This document shows, one piece after another, positions 7,656-16,919 of a DNA stretch of 64,000 nucleotides. Made by a program: the position numbers and the translations under genes. Numbering within the stretch: the first letter of the stretch is position 1; each line of letters starts with the position of its first letter. The notes under the pieces are model-generated. The model searched no databases. It was not told the origin of the DNA and saw only the letters and a list, made by a program, of their open reading frames with translations. The DNA is from Candidatus Celerinatantimonas neptuna (lineage in GTDB: Bacteria; Pseudomonadota; Gammaproteobacteria; Enterobacterales; Celerinatantimonadaceae): assembly GCA_911810475.1 (NCBI GenBank), contig OU461276.1, forward strand, positions 1,786,001 to 1,850,000, given 5' to 3'.

Positions 7656-9185
7656 ATGGTGAAACAAAGTAACAAGTCTTCTGCCGAAGCCATCATTGAT
7701 GGTTTGGGTGGTCCGGGCAATATTAAGTTTATGACGTGTTGTGCCACGCGTCTTCGTTTTGAGCTCAATGATAGTTCCAAACCCGATAAAGAAGCTCTGG
7801 ATGCCATTCCTGAGGTTATGGGGTGTGTTCCTCAATCGGGCGATCGTTATCAGGTGATCATCGGTGGCGCCGTGATGTCGGTCTTTAATCAGATTAAAGC
7901 GTTGCCATCAATGCAGGATGGTGCTGAAGTGGCTGAGACGTCAGAGGATCATGAAGTATCCAATGATGAGATTAAGGCTTCAATTCGCTCTGGTGGCCCT
8001 CGTGGAAAAATCGCATGGGTCGATAACTTTTTCGAATATCTGTCTGACTCGTTCCGCCCGATTCTGGGTGTGCTTCTTGGTGCGTCGCTCATTATTGCAA
8101 TGACCTCTGTTCTCGATGCGTTTCACATTGTTGATTTCCGGGGTGCAAAATCGGCCGGTTGGGTCTTTGTTGACTCAATGTGGCATTCGGTCTTTTACTT
8201 TTTGCCGATCATGATTGCTTACAATGCATCGAAGAAACTTAAAGTCGACCCATGGTTAGGGGCTGCCATTATGGGCGCGCTGATGACACCTGACTTTCAT
8301 AAGTTGATGTCGATGGCATCAACTGTTGCAACGAAAGATCCGGTACTGGGAACAACGTCTTATATGGCGCATATCTTTGGTCTGCCCATGCAGCTTAATG
8401 ACTATTCCGGTCAGGTCTTTGTTCCTTTGTTGATGGTGGGTTTTCTGGCTATTGTGTATCGCTTCTTGCAGAAGATTTTCCCACAGAACGTTCACATGGT
8501 ATTTGTGCCGTTTTTCTCGCTGATTATTATGATCCCTCTGACTGCGTTCATCCTTGGTCCTATTGCTGTATGGGCGGGTCTGGATCTTGGAACAGGTCTG
8601 GCCTGGATGAATACGCATGCGCCATTTGTATTCGCAATTCTGATTCCGTTGTTATACCCATTCCTGGTGCCATTAGGGTTACACTGGCCGCTCAACGCGC
8701 TGATGCTGCTGAACATTCAGTCGCTTGGTTATGACTTTATTCAGGGGCCAATGGGGGTTTGGAACTTTGCCTGCTTTGGGGCAACTGCAGGCGTATTGTT
8801 CTTGTCATGGCGTGAAAAAGATTCAATGATGCGTCAGACGTCTATCGGTGCATTGGCCGCAGGCCTGTTTGGTGGTATCTCTGAACCATCGTTATATGGT
8901 ATTCATTTGCGCTTCAAAAAAGTCTATTCGCGGATGTTGCCTGGCTGTTTTGCCGGTGGCGTCGTGATTGCTATTCTGGGTGCGGCTTACGGTGGCGTAA
9001 AAACAAAAGCGTTTGCGTTTACTTCTTTGCTGACGATTCCAGTATTTAAGCCTATGTGGGTTTATGGAATTGCAATCGCTGTTGCTTTTTTCGTGCCTTT
9101 CTTCTTAATCGCGTTAATCGATTATCGGACGCCTGAAGAAAAAGCGGCTGCTTTAGCCCGGATTAAGTCTGAGAAAAAAGGATAA
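7656..9185 (+). CDS. PTS sugar transporter, EIIBC (glucose/beta-glucoside superfamily)
   Basis: This 509-residue inner-membrane transporter imports and phosphorylates a sugar. The EIIB domain (about 1-85) has the phosphocysteine motif CATRLRF at C29. After a charged linker comes a multi-spanning EIIC domain (about 120-495) with the family motif GGISEPSLYGIHLR. There is no EIIA domain, so it relies on a EIIA supplied elsewhere. AAGGAG precedes the chosen ATG by about 10 nt; an upstream in-frame start lacks a site. The substrate is not evident because no hydrolase or regulator gene lies next to it. An intrinsic terminator follows, so it is probably monocistronic. Confidence 0.88.
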   Translation: MVKQSNKSSAEAIIDGLGGPGNIKFMTCCATRLRFELNDSSKPDKEALDAIPEVMGCVPQSGDRYQVIIGGAVMSVFNQIKALPSMQDGAEVAETSEDHEVSNDEIKASIRSGGPRGKIAWVDNFFEYLSDSFRPILGVLLGASLIIAMTSVLDAFHIVDFRGAKSAGWVFVDSMWHSVFYFLPIMIAYNASKKLKVDPWLGAAIMGALMTPDFHKLMSMASTVATKDPVLGTTSYMAHIFGLPMQLNDYSGQVFVPLLMVGFLAIVYRFLQKIFPQNVHMVFVPFFSLIIMIPLTAFILGPIAVWAGLDLGTGLAWMNTHAPFVFAILIPLLYPFLVPLGLHWPLNALMLLNIQSLGYDFIQGPMGVWNFACFGATAGVLFLSWREKDSMMRQTSIGALAAGLFGGISEPSLYGIHLRFKKVYSRMLPGCFAGGVVIAILGAAYGGVKTKAFAFTSLLTIPVFKPMWVYGIAIAVAFFVPFFLIALIDYRTPEEKAAALARIKSEKKG

Positions 9186-9258
9186 TCCCGGTGCAGCGGT
9201 AAAAAAATTGCCGCATCGAAATCATTGACCTGAAGATGGATCATCATCTTCGGGTGAT

Positions 9259-9304
9259 AAACCGCCTAATGTGCTTTTTGAAAAGCATCTTGGGCGGTTT
9301 TTTT
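9259..9304 (+). terminator. Rho-independent terminator after the EIIBC gene
   Basis: AACCGCC at the left and GGCGGTT at the right form the base of a hairpin with an inner GTGCTTTT/AAAAGCAT helix, followed by a T run. Confidence 0.85.
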
Positions 9305-9553
9305 GTGTCTGAAAAATTGCCTACAGCGATTTGCGCTCATTGTTGTAGGGGTAGATAAAACGTTGTTCAGAGTGTTTTAGGGATGGGTCAGTAAATAGAG
9401 TTCATTTCGTAGCGATCATGAAAAACTAATCGGGTAGCTATTTTTTAAGTTTCTTGTTTTAAGAGATTATGATTCTCTGTTTATTGAAATAAATGGAAAA
9501 TTTTTATCAAGACTGTAGTATACGCGCTTCAAAATGACAAAAGGATTAATATT
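9305..9553. other. intergenic, promoter region of the following secreted-protein gene
   Basis: Together with the terminator this forms a 368-nt gap. Apart from AAAGG before the next start, I see no distinct gene or repeat. Confidence 0.4.
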
Positions 9554-10522
9554 ATGAAGCGAAGCTTTGTCTTACTTGCCTCATTTACCGTGTTTAGTCA
9601 TCTGGCGTATGCTAAACCCATTCATCTGGATATTGATTTTCATCAATTAGAAAAGAATATTGCGTCTTGTGATCCATTAACCCGGAAAGAGCCTCAGCGC
9701 TTTATTAATGAGTTAAAACATCAGCCGGTTGATCAGGGGACTGTCTCTGTCGATGGTCAGTTTATGCTGGAAAACATTAATGATACTGTTAGTAAACAAT
9801 GTGCAGCAGGTTTAGTTCAAAATACGATTACGATACTTGAATCCTATTTAAAGCATGTTCATCATGACCCCGATCCAGATGTTAAAAATGCACTGGCTGA
9901 GGCCAAAATGCGCAAGGCAGCAACCTTAAAACCGGCTTTAAGAGCGAAGCTCTATCAAGAAGCAGACACGCTTTCGCGTCAGTACATCGCCGAAAAACCA
10001 ATTGATGAATTTGGCTCGCCTTACTATTTTGCATCATTGAGCTATTTAGATGCGGCCGAGGTAACCCCGGGGGTGGATAAGCTTAAATTACTGAAACAGG
10101 CAATCGCTATTGCCAAAGAAGGCCAGCATGCGAAGGTGATCAAAAAAGTAAAATTATTACTGAATGAGCCTATCGGTATTTCTATTGCCGATGAAGCAAA
10201 ATTTTACAAAGGAAAAGATAACCAAAAATTTAAACATCTGATGTCACAGACGATTCCTATTTTTAAAACGCAATATGAATCGGGTGATATGTTGGCGGCT
10301 TATAATATTTCGGTTACGTATTCTATTCTTCATGATGCTCAGAATTCAGAGAAGTGGTTAGATATACTAGCGAAGCATCATGGTGTCGATCAACAAACCT
10401 GTATTCAGGGCGTTTTAGCGGATCCTGATTTATCCTGGTTAAGAATTACGCAAAAAATGTGGGTGGGCAAGTACCTCTATCAACATTGTCGTCAATATTT
10501 TCCTAAAAACTTATCGAACTAA
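9554..10522 (+). CDS. secreted protein of unknown function with TPR-like helices
   Basis: This 322-residue protein has a clear Sec signal peptide (MKRSFVLLASFTVFSHLAYA, cleavage after AYA). The mature part is helical and polar. The C-terminal third (AAYNISVTYSILHDAQNSEKWL … ADPDLSWLRITQKMW) looks like a TPR-type helical repeat with the usual closing helix. Four cysteines in the mature part could make disulphides in the periplasm. I do not recognise the family. It stands alone between the PTS gene and a convergent reductase gene. Confidence 0.7.
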   Translation: MKRSFVLLASFTVFSHLAYAKPIHLDIDFHQLEKNIASCDPLTRKEPQRFINELKHQPVDQGTVSVDGQFMLENINDTVSKQCAAGLVQNTITILESYLKHVHHDPDPDVKNALAEAKMRKAATLKPALRAKLYQEADTLSRQYIAEKPIDEFGSPYYFASLSYLDAAEVTPGVDKLKLLKQAIAIAKEGQHAKVIKKVKLLLNEPIGISIADEAKFYKGKDNQKFKHLMSQTIPIFKTQYESGDMLAAYNISVTYSILHDAQNSEKWLDILAKHHGVDQQTCIQGVLADPDLSWLRITQKMWVGKYLYQHCRQYFPKNLSN

Positions 10523-10530
10523 TCAAACTT

Positions 10531-10564
10531 CCCACTCAAGCTTGTTTATTACGGTTTGAGTGGG
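10531..10564. terminator. inverted repeat between convergent genes, possible weak terminator
   Basis: CCCACTCAA (10531-10539) pairs perfectly with TTGAGTGGG (10556-10564). There is no T run on either side, so if it stops transcription it is not a canonical intrinsic terminator. A second pair, CTGACAG/CTGTCAG, lies at about 10591-10620. Confidence 0.4.
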
Positions 10565-10637
10565 GGCTTAGCGCCTTTTAGACCATCTGGCTGACAGTGC
10601 TTGTGATAAGAGTCTGTCAGCTAAATGGCCAAGGGCA

Positions 10638-11471
10638 TTACGCCATATAAAACGTTTCTGGGTCCGGCCCAATTCGCAGGTTTTGATCGAGCGATGCGAT
10701 GGTGCTCATATCGCTTTCATCCAGCTGAAAATCGAAGACATTGAAGTTCTCTTCAATGCGTGATGGGGTGACCGATTTTGGGATTACGATATTGCCCAGT
10801 TGCAGATGCCAGCGAATGATGATCTGGGCTGCGCTTTTCTGATATTTTTCACCAATTGACATCAAGGTTTGATCGGTCAGTGCTTTGCCTTGTCCGAGAG
10901 GGCTCCAGGCTTCGGTTTGTATATCATGGTCTGCATGGAACTGGCGTAGCGACTGCCGTTGAAACAGCGGGTGCAGTTCAATCTGGTTTAATACCGGTTT
11001 TTCTCCGGTTTGTTCGATGATGGCACTCAGGTGCTCCGGGTTAAAGTTCGATACGCCAATTGAGCGGACTTTTCCCTGTTTCTTAGCATCGATCATCGCC
11101 TGCCAGGTTTCAATAAATAATCCGTTTTTCGGGGTCGGCCAGTGGATCAACAGGAGATCGACATAGTCCAGTTTGAGTCGTTGCAGGCTGGCATCTAAAG
11201 CAGCACTGGTTTTGGCCAGGCCCTGATCGCCATTCCAGATTTTCGTGGTGACAAAAAGAGCGTCGCGGCTGATGCCTGCGTCGGTAATTCCGAGTCCCAC
11301 GCCTTGTTCATTTTTATAGATGGATGCTGTGTCGATATGGCGGTATCCAGACTGCAGTGCATGGTAAACCGAGGCTCGAGCTTGTTCGTCGGATGCTTGC
11401 CAGACGCCCAGCCCAAGCTGGGGGATCAGGTTGCCATCTGACAATAAAATTTCAGGTTGTTGTGTATTCAT
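10638..11471 (-). CDS. dkgA: aldo/keto reductase, DkgA-like (2,5-diketo-D-gluconate reductase A)
   Basis: This 277-residue NADPH-dependent reductase has the aldo/keto reductase fold. The catalytic tetrad is visible: Asp and Tyr in HIDTASIYKNE, Lys in FVTTKIW and His in LLLIHWP. The cofactor motif IPKSVTPSRIEEN is near the C-terminus. Start (LSDGNLIPQLGLGVWQAS) and end (LGPDPE-like RIGPDPETF) run parallel to E. coli DkgA, which reduces 2,5-diketogluconate and other small aldehydes and ketones. It is a single gene and the neighbours give no pathway hint. Confidence 0.85.
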   Translation of the reverse strand: MNTQQPEILLSDGNLIPQLGLGVWQASDEQARASVYHALQSGYRHIDTASIYKNEQGVGLGITDAGISRDALFVTTKIWNGDQGLAKTSAALDASLQRLKLDYVDLLLIHWPTPKNGLFIETWQAMIDAKKQGKVRSIGVSNFNPEHLSAIIEQTGEKPVLNQIELHPLFQRQSLRQFHADHDIQTEAWSPLGQGKALTDQTLMSIGEKYQKSAAQIIIRWHLQLGNIVIPKSVTPSRIEENFNVFDFQLDESDMSTIASLDQNLRIGPDPETFYMA

Positions 11472-12388
11472 ATCTATCTCTCTGGGTATGGGTGTGAAAA
11501 ATCAAAATTCTGCATTTTTGATACGTTAAAGGCCAAAAGACTGATTTATGATTTCAATAAGACGAATAACTCTTAATGGCTATTTTTTGATATGTGGGTT
11601 CTGAGGTTAGCAGATTTTCAGAAAAGGGGCATGGATTTTATGCATGTCTATCACATCATTTGAGATAGCTGATGAGATCAGCTCAAACCTGGTGCTTGAT
11701 GATAGCGATGTTCACCTTTTTGTTATTCACACCGATACCGGGGGGCAGCCTGATATGTGTCGATGATGCTTTGTTTCAGCCAAAATTTACCTCATGAATG
11801 GGAGTTGTCAGGGCCTGCTGAATCACGCAGAGCTGGCTGGTATGTTATAAAAATGTTTCATTTTTAGGCAAAATCCAATAAGCGGCGGATAAAGTAGAGT
11901 TCACAGAACGATAAATCGATCACAAAATCAATATGTCGCTAATGTCTGCTGATTTATACAAAAACAAGCGTTTGGTGCATGTGGCCTGTTATTCTATAAA
12001 AAACATAATAATCATATTATTGTAAATAAATTTCCTTTCTAAAAATCAGTGCGTGTCTGAATTTTATCTGAATCATCTCAGGTCGAAAATGAATGCAATT
12101 GCTGTTTTTTCTTATGTCTGGCTCAGAAATTGGATTTCAGCGGACTGACAGACTTCTGATAGTAATAGTTATTGTTAAATAATTGTTATTTAAATATTGT
12201 CTTTGACGAGTGCCGATTTTGTCGTAACAGAATTGGCTCTTTGAAAGACATTTTAGCTTTTGTCGATATGGTTGTGATAAGGGGAAAATTTGATGGTGAA
12301 ATTCGATCCGCTTTTTTATCTTGCTCCGACCTTTTCCAATTTCAGGATAACCGTATTCATTCACACCTACGAAAACAGAATAAATGTT
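11472..12388. other. long intergenic region without a supported gene
   Basis: About 0.9 kb between the divergent reductase and barrel-protein genes. I find no ORF with family similarity, no tRNA and no clear repeat; the stretch from about 11950 is AT-rich. It probably contains both promoters and possibly an eroded gene that I cannot identify. Confidence 0.4.
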
Positions 12389-13285
12389 ATGAACAATCAA
12401 CTGATAAGAACCGGATTTGCTATTGCTTTGCTGGGAATGGGTCTTACAAGTGCCCATGCGACTGAAAATGGAAATGTTCAATATGGTTTGGGAGGCTCTC
12501 AGTTTTTCGGCGGGGCGATTCCCCCGATTTCAGGTATTTATATCGATAATCAGGTCAGTTATTACTCGGCTAATCGTACGAATGACGGTAGTGGACATCA
12601 ACAAGATGTTGATTTTGACGCTGATGTCTGGGTGAACACGTTTCGGTTATTTTATGTTACCGACCATAAAGTGTTAAAGGGACGGGTCTGGTATCAGGGT
12701 GTCCTTCCGGTCGTTCTCTCTCAAAAAATCACAGTAAAAACCCCTGTCGCCACTATTCAGGATGTTGAGCATCATGGCCTGGTTGACCCGCTTGTCGGGG
12801 GCGGGCTCAGGTGGGGCCAGGGTCATCAGACTTATATTTTGGGATTATCGGTGGTTATGCCTTTAGGGACAGGGGCGATTACAGAGCATCACTGGTCAGC
12901 TCAACCGGCATTTGGCTATCACTACCTCAATATCAGACACCCCGGTTGGGAAATCGCTTCTTTAACACGCTATATCATGAATACTAAAAATACGAAAACA
13001 GATTACCGTTCAGGGCAAACTATCGAGTCTGATTATGGGGTCGGGTATTATTTTGGCAAACTTCGTCTGGGTGTTGCCGGTTATTGGTTATACCAAACAA
13101 CCGATGATTCAGGTTCTGGTGTGGGTTCTGATGGCCATCGTACCGATGTATTTGCGATTGGTCCGTCAGCCAAATGGATGTTTAAAAAAGGCGAGATTTT
13201 AAGTGGTAGTGTCCAGCGCGAAGTTTATACGAAAAATCGCTCGCAAGGGACTACGGTCTGGCTTAACTATGCGTTTAAATTTTAA
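12389..13285 (+). CDS. outer-membrane beta-barrel protein, Phenol_MetA_deg-like
   Basis: This 298-residue protein has a signal peptide (MNNQLIRTGFAIALLGMGLTSAHA) and then an alternating-residue, glycine- and aromatic-rich sequence ending in a C-terminal phenylalanine (WLNYAFKF), the usual outer-membrane barrel signal. The pattern (YGLGGSQFF…, LRWGQGHQTYILGLSVVMPLG, DYGVGYYFGKLRLGVAGYW) resembles the SphA/MetA family of barrels often coded near aromatic-degradation genes. The start is set by the signal peptide; an in-frame start 33 codons upstream would destroy it. No catabolic genes are nearby, so the substrate is unknown. Confidence 0.75.
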   Translation: MNNQLIRTGFAIALLGMGLTSAHATENGNVQYGLGGSQFFGGAIPPISGIYIDNQVSYYSANRTNDGSGHQQDVDFDADVWVNTFRLFYVTDHKVLKGRVWYQGVLPVVLSQKITVKTPVATIQDVEHHGLVDPLVGGGLRWGQGHQTYILGLSVVMPLGTGAITEHHWSAQPAFGYHYLNIRHPGWEIASLTRYIMNTKNTKTDYRSGQTIESDYGVGYYFGKLRLGVAGYWLYQTTDDSGSGVGSDGHRTDVFAIGPSAKWMFKKGEILSGSVQREVYTKNRSQGTTVWLNYAFKF

Positions 13286-13485
13286 GCCGAAAGCCGGTTA
13301 TGCGTTTGCATCTTAACGGTTTAAGAGTGGGAACAGGGGCAATTTTTTAGAAGGCAGCCTTTGGGGTAATCGCAGACTGTTCAGTTGTTGAAATGCATAA
13401 ATCGCATATTGAGACGTGCACGATTAAAAAACCAATATTTTATTTTTTAAAAGTGAATCCACATATAAGCATGGGAAGTCGGGCT

Positions 13486-14194
13486 ATGAAAAATGTTATT
13501 TCAACCAGGGGAATGATTTTTATGATGGTCGGTAATTGTGCTGGCATGGTTGATCTTGTTGCGCTACCTGTTTGAGGGGGTAGGGTACCTTGATCGGTTA
13601 CTTTAAATTTGATCCTCAACAGGCGGGCAGTGTTGTCACTCTATTTTGTTGGGTTCGGTTATTTCAAGTGCGATGATGCGCCACGTATCCAGCGTGTTAA
13701 CCGTCGTCTGGTTGCTATTTCAGGCTTCTCTTCGGCCATGCTCTCTATGCTTGGTGCATCTTTTTTCCATAGTTATGGCGCTTTGCTGGTCTGGCATATA
13801 CTGGCGGGGCTGTCCGTTGGCGCGGCACTGAGTATGGTTCATGGGACCATTGCGTTAAGTCAAAACCCTCACCGGCTGTTTGCTTATGCCGGTACTGCAT
13901 TGGGTATTTTCGCGGTGATTTTCCTTGGGGTAACGCCTCATATTATTGCGGCTTCGTCAGGGGAGGCGCTTTTTGCGATTTTTGCTTTGGTTATGGGAAT
14001 TGCGGCTTTGGTGTATCTTTTACCATCACGCATACAGCTTTCTTCCTTTTGTATGCTGTGACGGCAAGTGTATTCGCCACCATCATGATTTTTACGTATA
14101 CCTTCGCTTTTGGTTATTTATCCCATTTAGATAAAGCCGGTTGGGCAATCGAGCCGAGTTTATTTATTCTTTTGCGTGTTCCTTGTGATAGCTA
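13486..14194 (+). pseudogene. MFS-family transporter pseudogene
   Basis: Fragments in more than one frame together read as part of a major-facilitator transporter. An N-terminal piece (MKNVISTRGMIFMMVGNCAGMVDLVALPV) is cut by a stop. A membrane-rich middle follows at about 13609-14061 (GALLVWHILAGLSVGAALSM…), and a further helix continues in a shifted frame (FLLYAVTASVFATIMIFTYTFAFGYLS). Several frameshifts and stops separate them, so no working product is expected. Confidence 0.7.
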
Positions 14195-14327
14195 AAAGCG
14201 AAAGGAATACTCATTTAAAATGGATATCATAGTATCCAATTTTATATAAATTGGCCGAAAAGGGACATAATTGTGTCTGTTTCTTTTTGTCGTTCAGGGG
14301 CTACTATTTGCTGTAAAAGGCGTCGCG

Positions 14328-15068
14328 TTACACTCCTTTTTGTAGCACAAACATATGGTAACCAAACTCGCCCAAGTAACGCTCATAAATTGTAATCTCT
14401 CGCTTTAAGTCCGCAATGGCTGTTGAGTTTGGCATACTTATTTTAACTTCGGCAACACGTGCTTTAAGTGGTTGGTAGTAATCGAACCACGCTTGTTCGC
14501 TTAGGGTGAAATGATCAATCACCTCAAAACCTGCTTGGCGCATTTGTGTTAAGCGTTTTGCTACTGTTTGCATGTCGGGGTATTCACCCTTCCAGAATTC
14601 CATAGCATCGGGGCTCGGGCTACCGGTTAACCAAACCAAGTCACTCAGTACCAGGCAGCCATGATCTTTAAGTAACGCTTGCCACTGTGTTAGCGCTTGC
14701 TTAACACCCATAATGTAAGCCGAGCCTTCTGACCAGACACAATCAAAGCTTTCAGGTGAAAACGGCAGTTCCGTCATGCTGGCGCAGCTTAGGGTAACAC
14801 GCGAGTCTAACGCTTGCTTAGCAAGGCTTTTGCCAAGTTCATCAAGGGCGCTTTGCTCGTTATCCACGGCAACTATTTGTGCTTGGGTATGCTTTGCCAA
14901 TAGACGGGTAGAAAAGCCTTTTCCGCAACCAATATCAATGATATTGGTTGGTGTGATGGGCAGAAGAGATAACGCTTTTAGCGAGTCGGCATCAGTGCTT
15001 GGCCCCCAACGTTCTAATGTTTGGAATACCGTCATAAAGTCAGCTATGTATTGATTGTGTGCGTTCAT
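14328..15068 (-). CDS. class I SAM-dependent methyltransferase, C-terminal part of a broken MerR-methyltransferase
   Basis: This 246-residue Rossmann-fold methyltransferase has motif I IIDIGCGKGFSTRLL, motif II IVAVDNE and motif IV-like FDCVWSEGSAYIMG, resembling UbiE/arsenite-type small-molecule enzymes. The ATG at 15068 (MNAHNQYIADF) has a weak ribosome site; the frame continues upstream into a linker. In relatives this domain is fused behind a MerR-type DNA-binding domain, and remnants of exactly that domain lie directly upstream. The catalytic domain is intact and may be translated alone, or it may be the surviving part of a dead gene. Confidence 0.7.
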   Translation of the reverse strand: MNAHNQYIADFMTVFQTLERWGPSTDADSLKALSLLPITPTNIIDIGCGKGFSTRLLAKHTQAQIVAVDNEQSALDELGKSLAKQALDSRVTLSCASMTELPFSPESFDCVWSEGSAYIMGVKQALTQWQALLKDHGCLVLSDLVWLTGSPSPDAMEFWKGEYPDMQTVAKRLTQMRQAGFEVIDHFTLSEQAWFDYYQPLKARVAEVKISMPNSTAIADLKREITIYERYLGEFGYHMFVLQKGV

Positions 15069-15384
15069 ATCTTTTGACACCCATTTAAAATGCAAAGCCT
15101 GTTTTTTATTAAAGTCTAGCGGCTTTAACCAATCCAGATGTGCATCTGGTGCTCATTTGTCACTCTATGATGCCAGAGACGCAGCGAGCCTTCATTCAGC
15201 AAGGCGGCGAGTAAATCGCGTGCCTGCTTGCAGTTGTTGCAATAAATGCAGTCGCTGAATATCTTTATCGGAGTACAATTGATAGCCGTTGGTTTGGCGT
15301 GCGCCATGCAGTAATCCCTGCTTCTCGTAATAGAGTAAGGCTGAGCGCGACAGCCCGACTTTGTCAGCCAATTACATGAGAGTA
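15069..15384 (-). pseudogene. MerR-type DNA-binding domain remnant, former N-terminus of the methyltransferase gene
   Basis: On the minus strand one frame reads LADKVGLSRSALLYYEKQGLL … TNGYQLYSDKDIQRLHLLQQLQAG, a clear MerR winged-helix. It has a stop codon immediately after an ATG at its beginning (ATG TAA), and further stops follow the HTH before the linker AHLDWLKPLDFNKKQALHFKW that leads into the methyltransferase. The regulator part is therefore inactive. Confidence 0.75.
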
Positions 15385-15752
15385 TCGTTAGCAATGGTTG
15401 GCCGGTTGCTTGAGCCTTTCTTTAAGGTCATGCTCAAATCATTCTTTGAATAGGTCATCTATGGTTTGTATGCCGGACCATTGGTGGCGTTGGCGCTCTG
15501 CCAGTGGATTGATGCTTTGTTGGATCCGCTTTCGTTGTTGGAAGGCTGCATCGCGTGCATCTGCAAGGGATAGTTCTGGGTAAGGACCCAAGCGTCATTT
15601 TTGGACGGCTACCGTTGATTGAAAATCGCAAGATCCAAACGGTTCTTCTGATGAGGGTACGACGAAGTAGATGCCATTACCATCTGCGGTTTTGCGTGGC
15701 TCACCTTTGGCTAAAGCGGCGACTTTACGTGCATTGAGCTTGCCCATATTGT
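15375..15752 (-). pseudogene. tyrosine-recombinase integrase N-terminal remnant (P4-type) beside yicC
   Basis: Minus-strand frames from the ATG at about 15750 read MGKLNARKVAALAKGEPRKTADGNGIYF, then SINGSRPKMTLG and LGPYPELSLADARDAAF in shifted frames. This is the DUF4102 arm-binding N-terminus of P4-like integrases. At least two frameshifts and several stops are present, and the catalytic domain is absent. It begins about 180 nt from the yicC stop and points away from it, the arrangement expected for an element inserted at the 3' end of yicC, a known site for mobilisable genomic islands. Confidence 0.75.
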
Positions 15753-15866
15753 TCTCCTTATTCTGGAAAGTCACTCACCATTTAAGGGCATACTAGAGCA
15801 ATCCTACTCACCACTAAACTCACTAGTTGGTTGAAAATACAGGCAAAGACCTGGAATCCACTGAAA

Positions 15867-15894
15867 ATAAAAAAGCCCCTATTTACAGGGGCTT
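15867..15894 (-). terminator. Rho-independent terminator of yicC
   Basis: Read on the minus strand: AAGCCCCT, a short loop, AGGGGCTT, then a T run. It lies about 40 nt past the yicC stop. Confidence 0.9.
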
Positions 15895-15931
15895 GGTAAG
15901 CTTAAGTAAGCTCAAAGAGACTCAAAATACC

Positions 15932-16792
15932 TTATTCAATATTTTGGATCTGCTCACGCATTTGCTCGATTAATACTTTAAGCTCAACAGCCGCTTTGGT
16001 GATGTCCGAATCGATAGATTTTGAGGCCAGTGTGTTAGCTTCGCGGTTGAACTCTTGCATCATAAAATCGAGGCGTCGTCCACAGGGGCCGCCTTTTTTA
16101 AGAATATTACGGGTTTCGCTGACATGTGCATCTAAGCGGTCCAGTTCTTCGGCAACGTCCAGTTTTTGTGCCAGCAGGATGATCTCTTGTTCGACACGGT
16201 TTTCGTCCATTTCTTCGAGCACTTCACTTAAACGGGTACGCAGTTTTTCACGTTGCCATTCAATAATTTGTGGCAGGCGAGAGCGAACAAAAGCGGCTTG
16301 TTCGGTGATGGCATCAAGGCGCACTTCGATCATAGTTTGAATTTTTTCGCCTTCTCGCTGGCGGCTGGCAATAAATTCATCCATGGTCTGTTGCCAGGCA
16401 TCTAGCAGTTCTTTGCTGATGGTGTCGATATCTTGTTCCGGCGCTTCCATAACACCTGGCCAGCGTAAAATATCGACCGGGTTAATCTGGCCACCGGCCT
16501 GTTGTTGGATCCATTCAGCGCTCTGGACGAGCTGGCTGGCCAGTTCCTGATTCAGTGTGAGTTGGCCGTTTTGGGTCTGGTTTGATTCAAAGCGCAGGTT
16601 ATTTTCGATTTTACCGCGTTGCAGTTGTTTGCGGATTTTATCGCGTAGTTTGGGTTCGAGGCCGCGAAAATTTTCCGGCATACGCCAGTAAGTTTCCAGG
16701 TAACGCTGGTTGACGCTGCGTATTTCCCAAGTGGCACTGCCCCATTCGCCGTTTACTTCGTGACGGGCATATCCTGTCATGCTATGAATCAT
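15932..16792 (-). CDS. yicC: YicC-family endoribonuclease
   Basis: This 286-residue protein opens with the family signature MIHSMTGYAR and ends with the conserved C-terminal segment RRLDFMMQEFNREANTLASKS. YicC proteins are metal-dependent endoribonucleases involved in sRNA turnover in E. coli. It is divergent from rph, as in enterics. The 3' end is a known integration site for islands, and an integrase remnant lies just beyond it. No lesion is seen, so the insertion preserved or restored the reading frame. Confidence 0.93.
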   Translation of the reverse strand: MIHSMTGYARHEVNGEWGSATWEIRSVNQRYLETYWRMPENFRGLEPKLRDKIRKQLQRGKIENNLRFESNQTQNGQLTLNQELASQLVQSAEWIQQQAGGQINPVDILRWPGVMEAPEQDIDTISKELLDAWQQTMDEFIASRQREGEKIQTMIEVRLDAITEQAAFVRSRLPQIIEWQREKLRTRLSEVLEEMDENRVEQEIILLAQKLDVAEELDRLDAHVSETRNILKKGGPCGRRLDFMMQEFNREANTLASKSIDSDITKAAVELKVLIEQMREQIQNIE

Positions 16793-16883
16793 ATTCGTCT
16801 ATCTCAGGGAGAAATTTGACCGATTATAACGGTTCTGCGGGATCGAGTCAGTCGGATTCATGGCCGGGAACCGGTAAAATCCG

Positions 16884-16889
16884 TATAAT
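16884..16889 (+). promoter_or_regulatory. -10 element of the rph-pyrE operon
   Basis: A perfect TATAAT about 30 nt before the rph start. The -35 position holds only a poor match, so the promoter may be weak or need an activator. Confidence 0.5.
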
Positions 16890-16919
16890 TTGCTACATCT
16901 CTCATGAAATAAGGTAATT

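Noticed and set aside
11550-11830. A possible eroded LysR-type regulator between dkgA and the barrel gene
   Set aside because: A short segment (LRLADFQK) recalls LysR N-termini but no helix-turn-helix or effector domain could be assembled.
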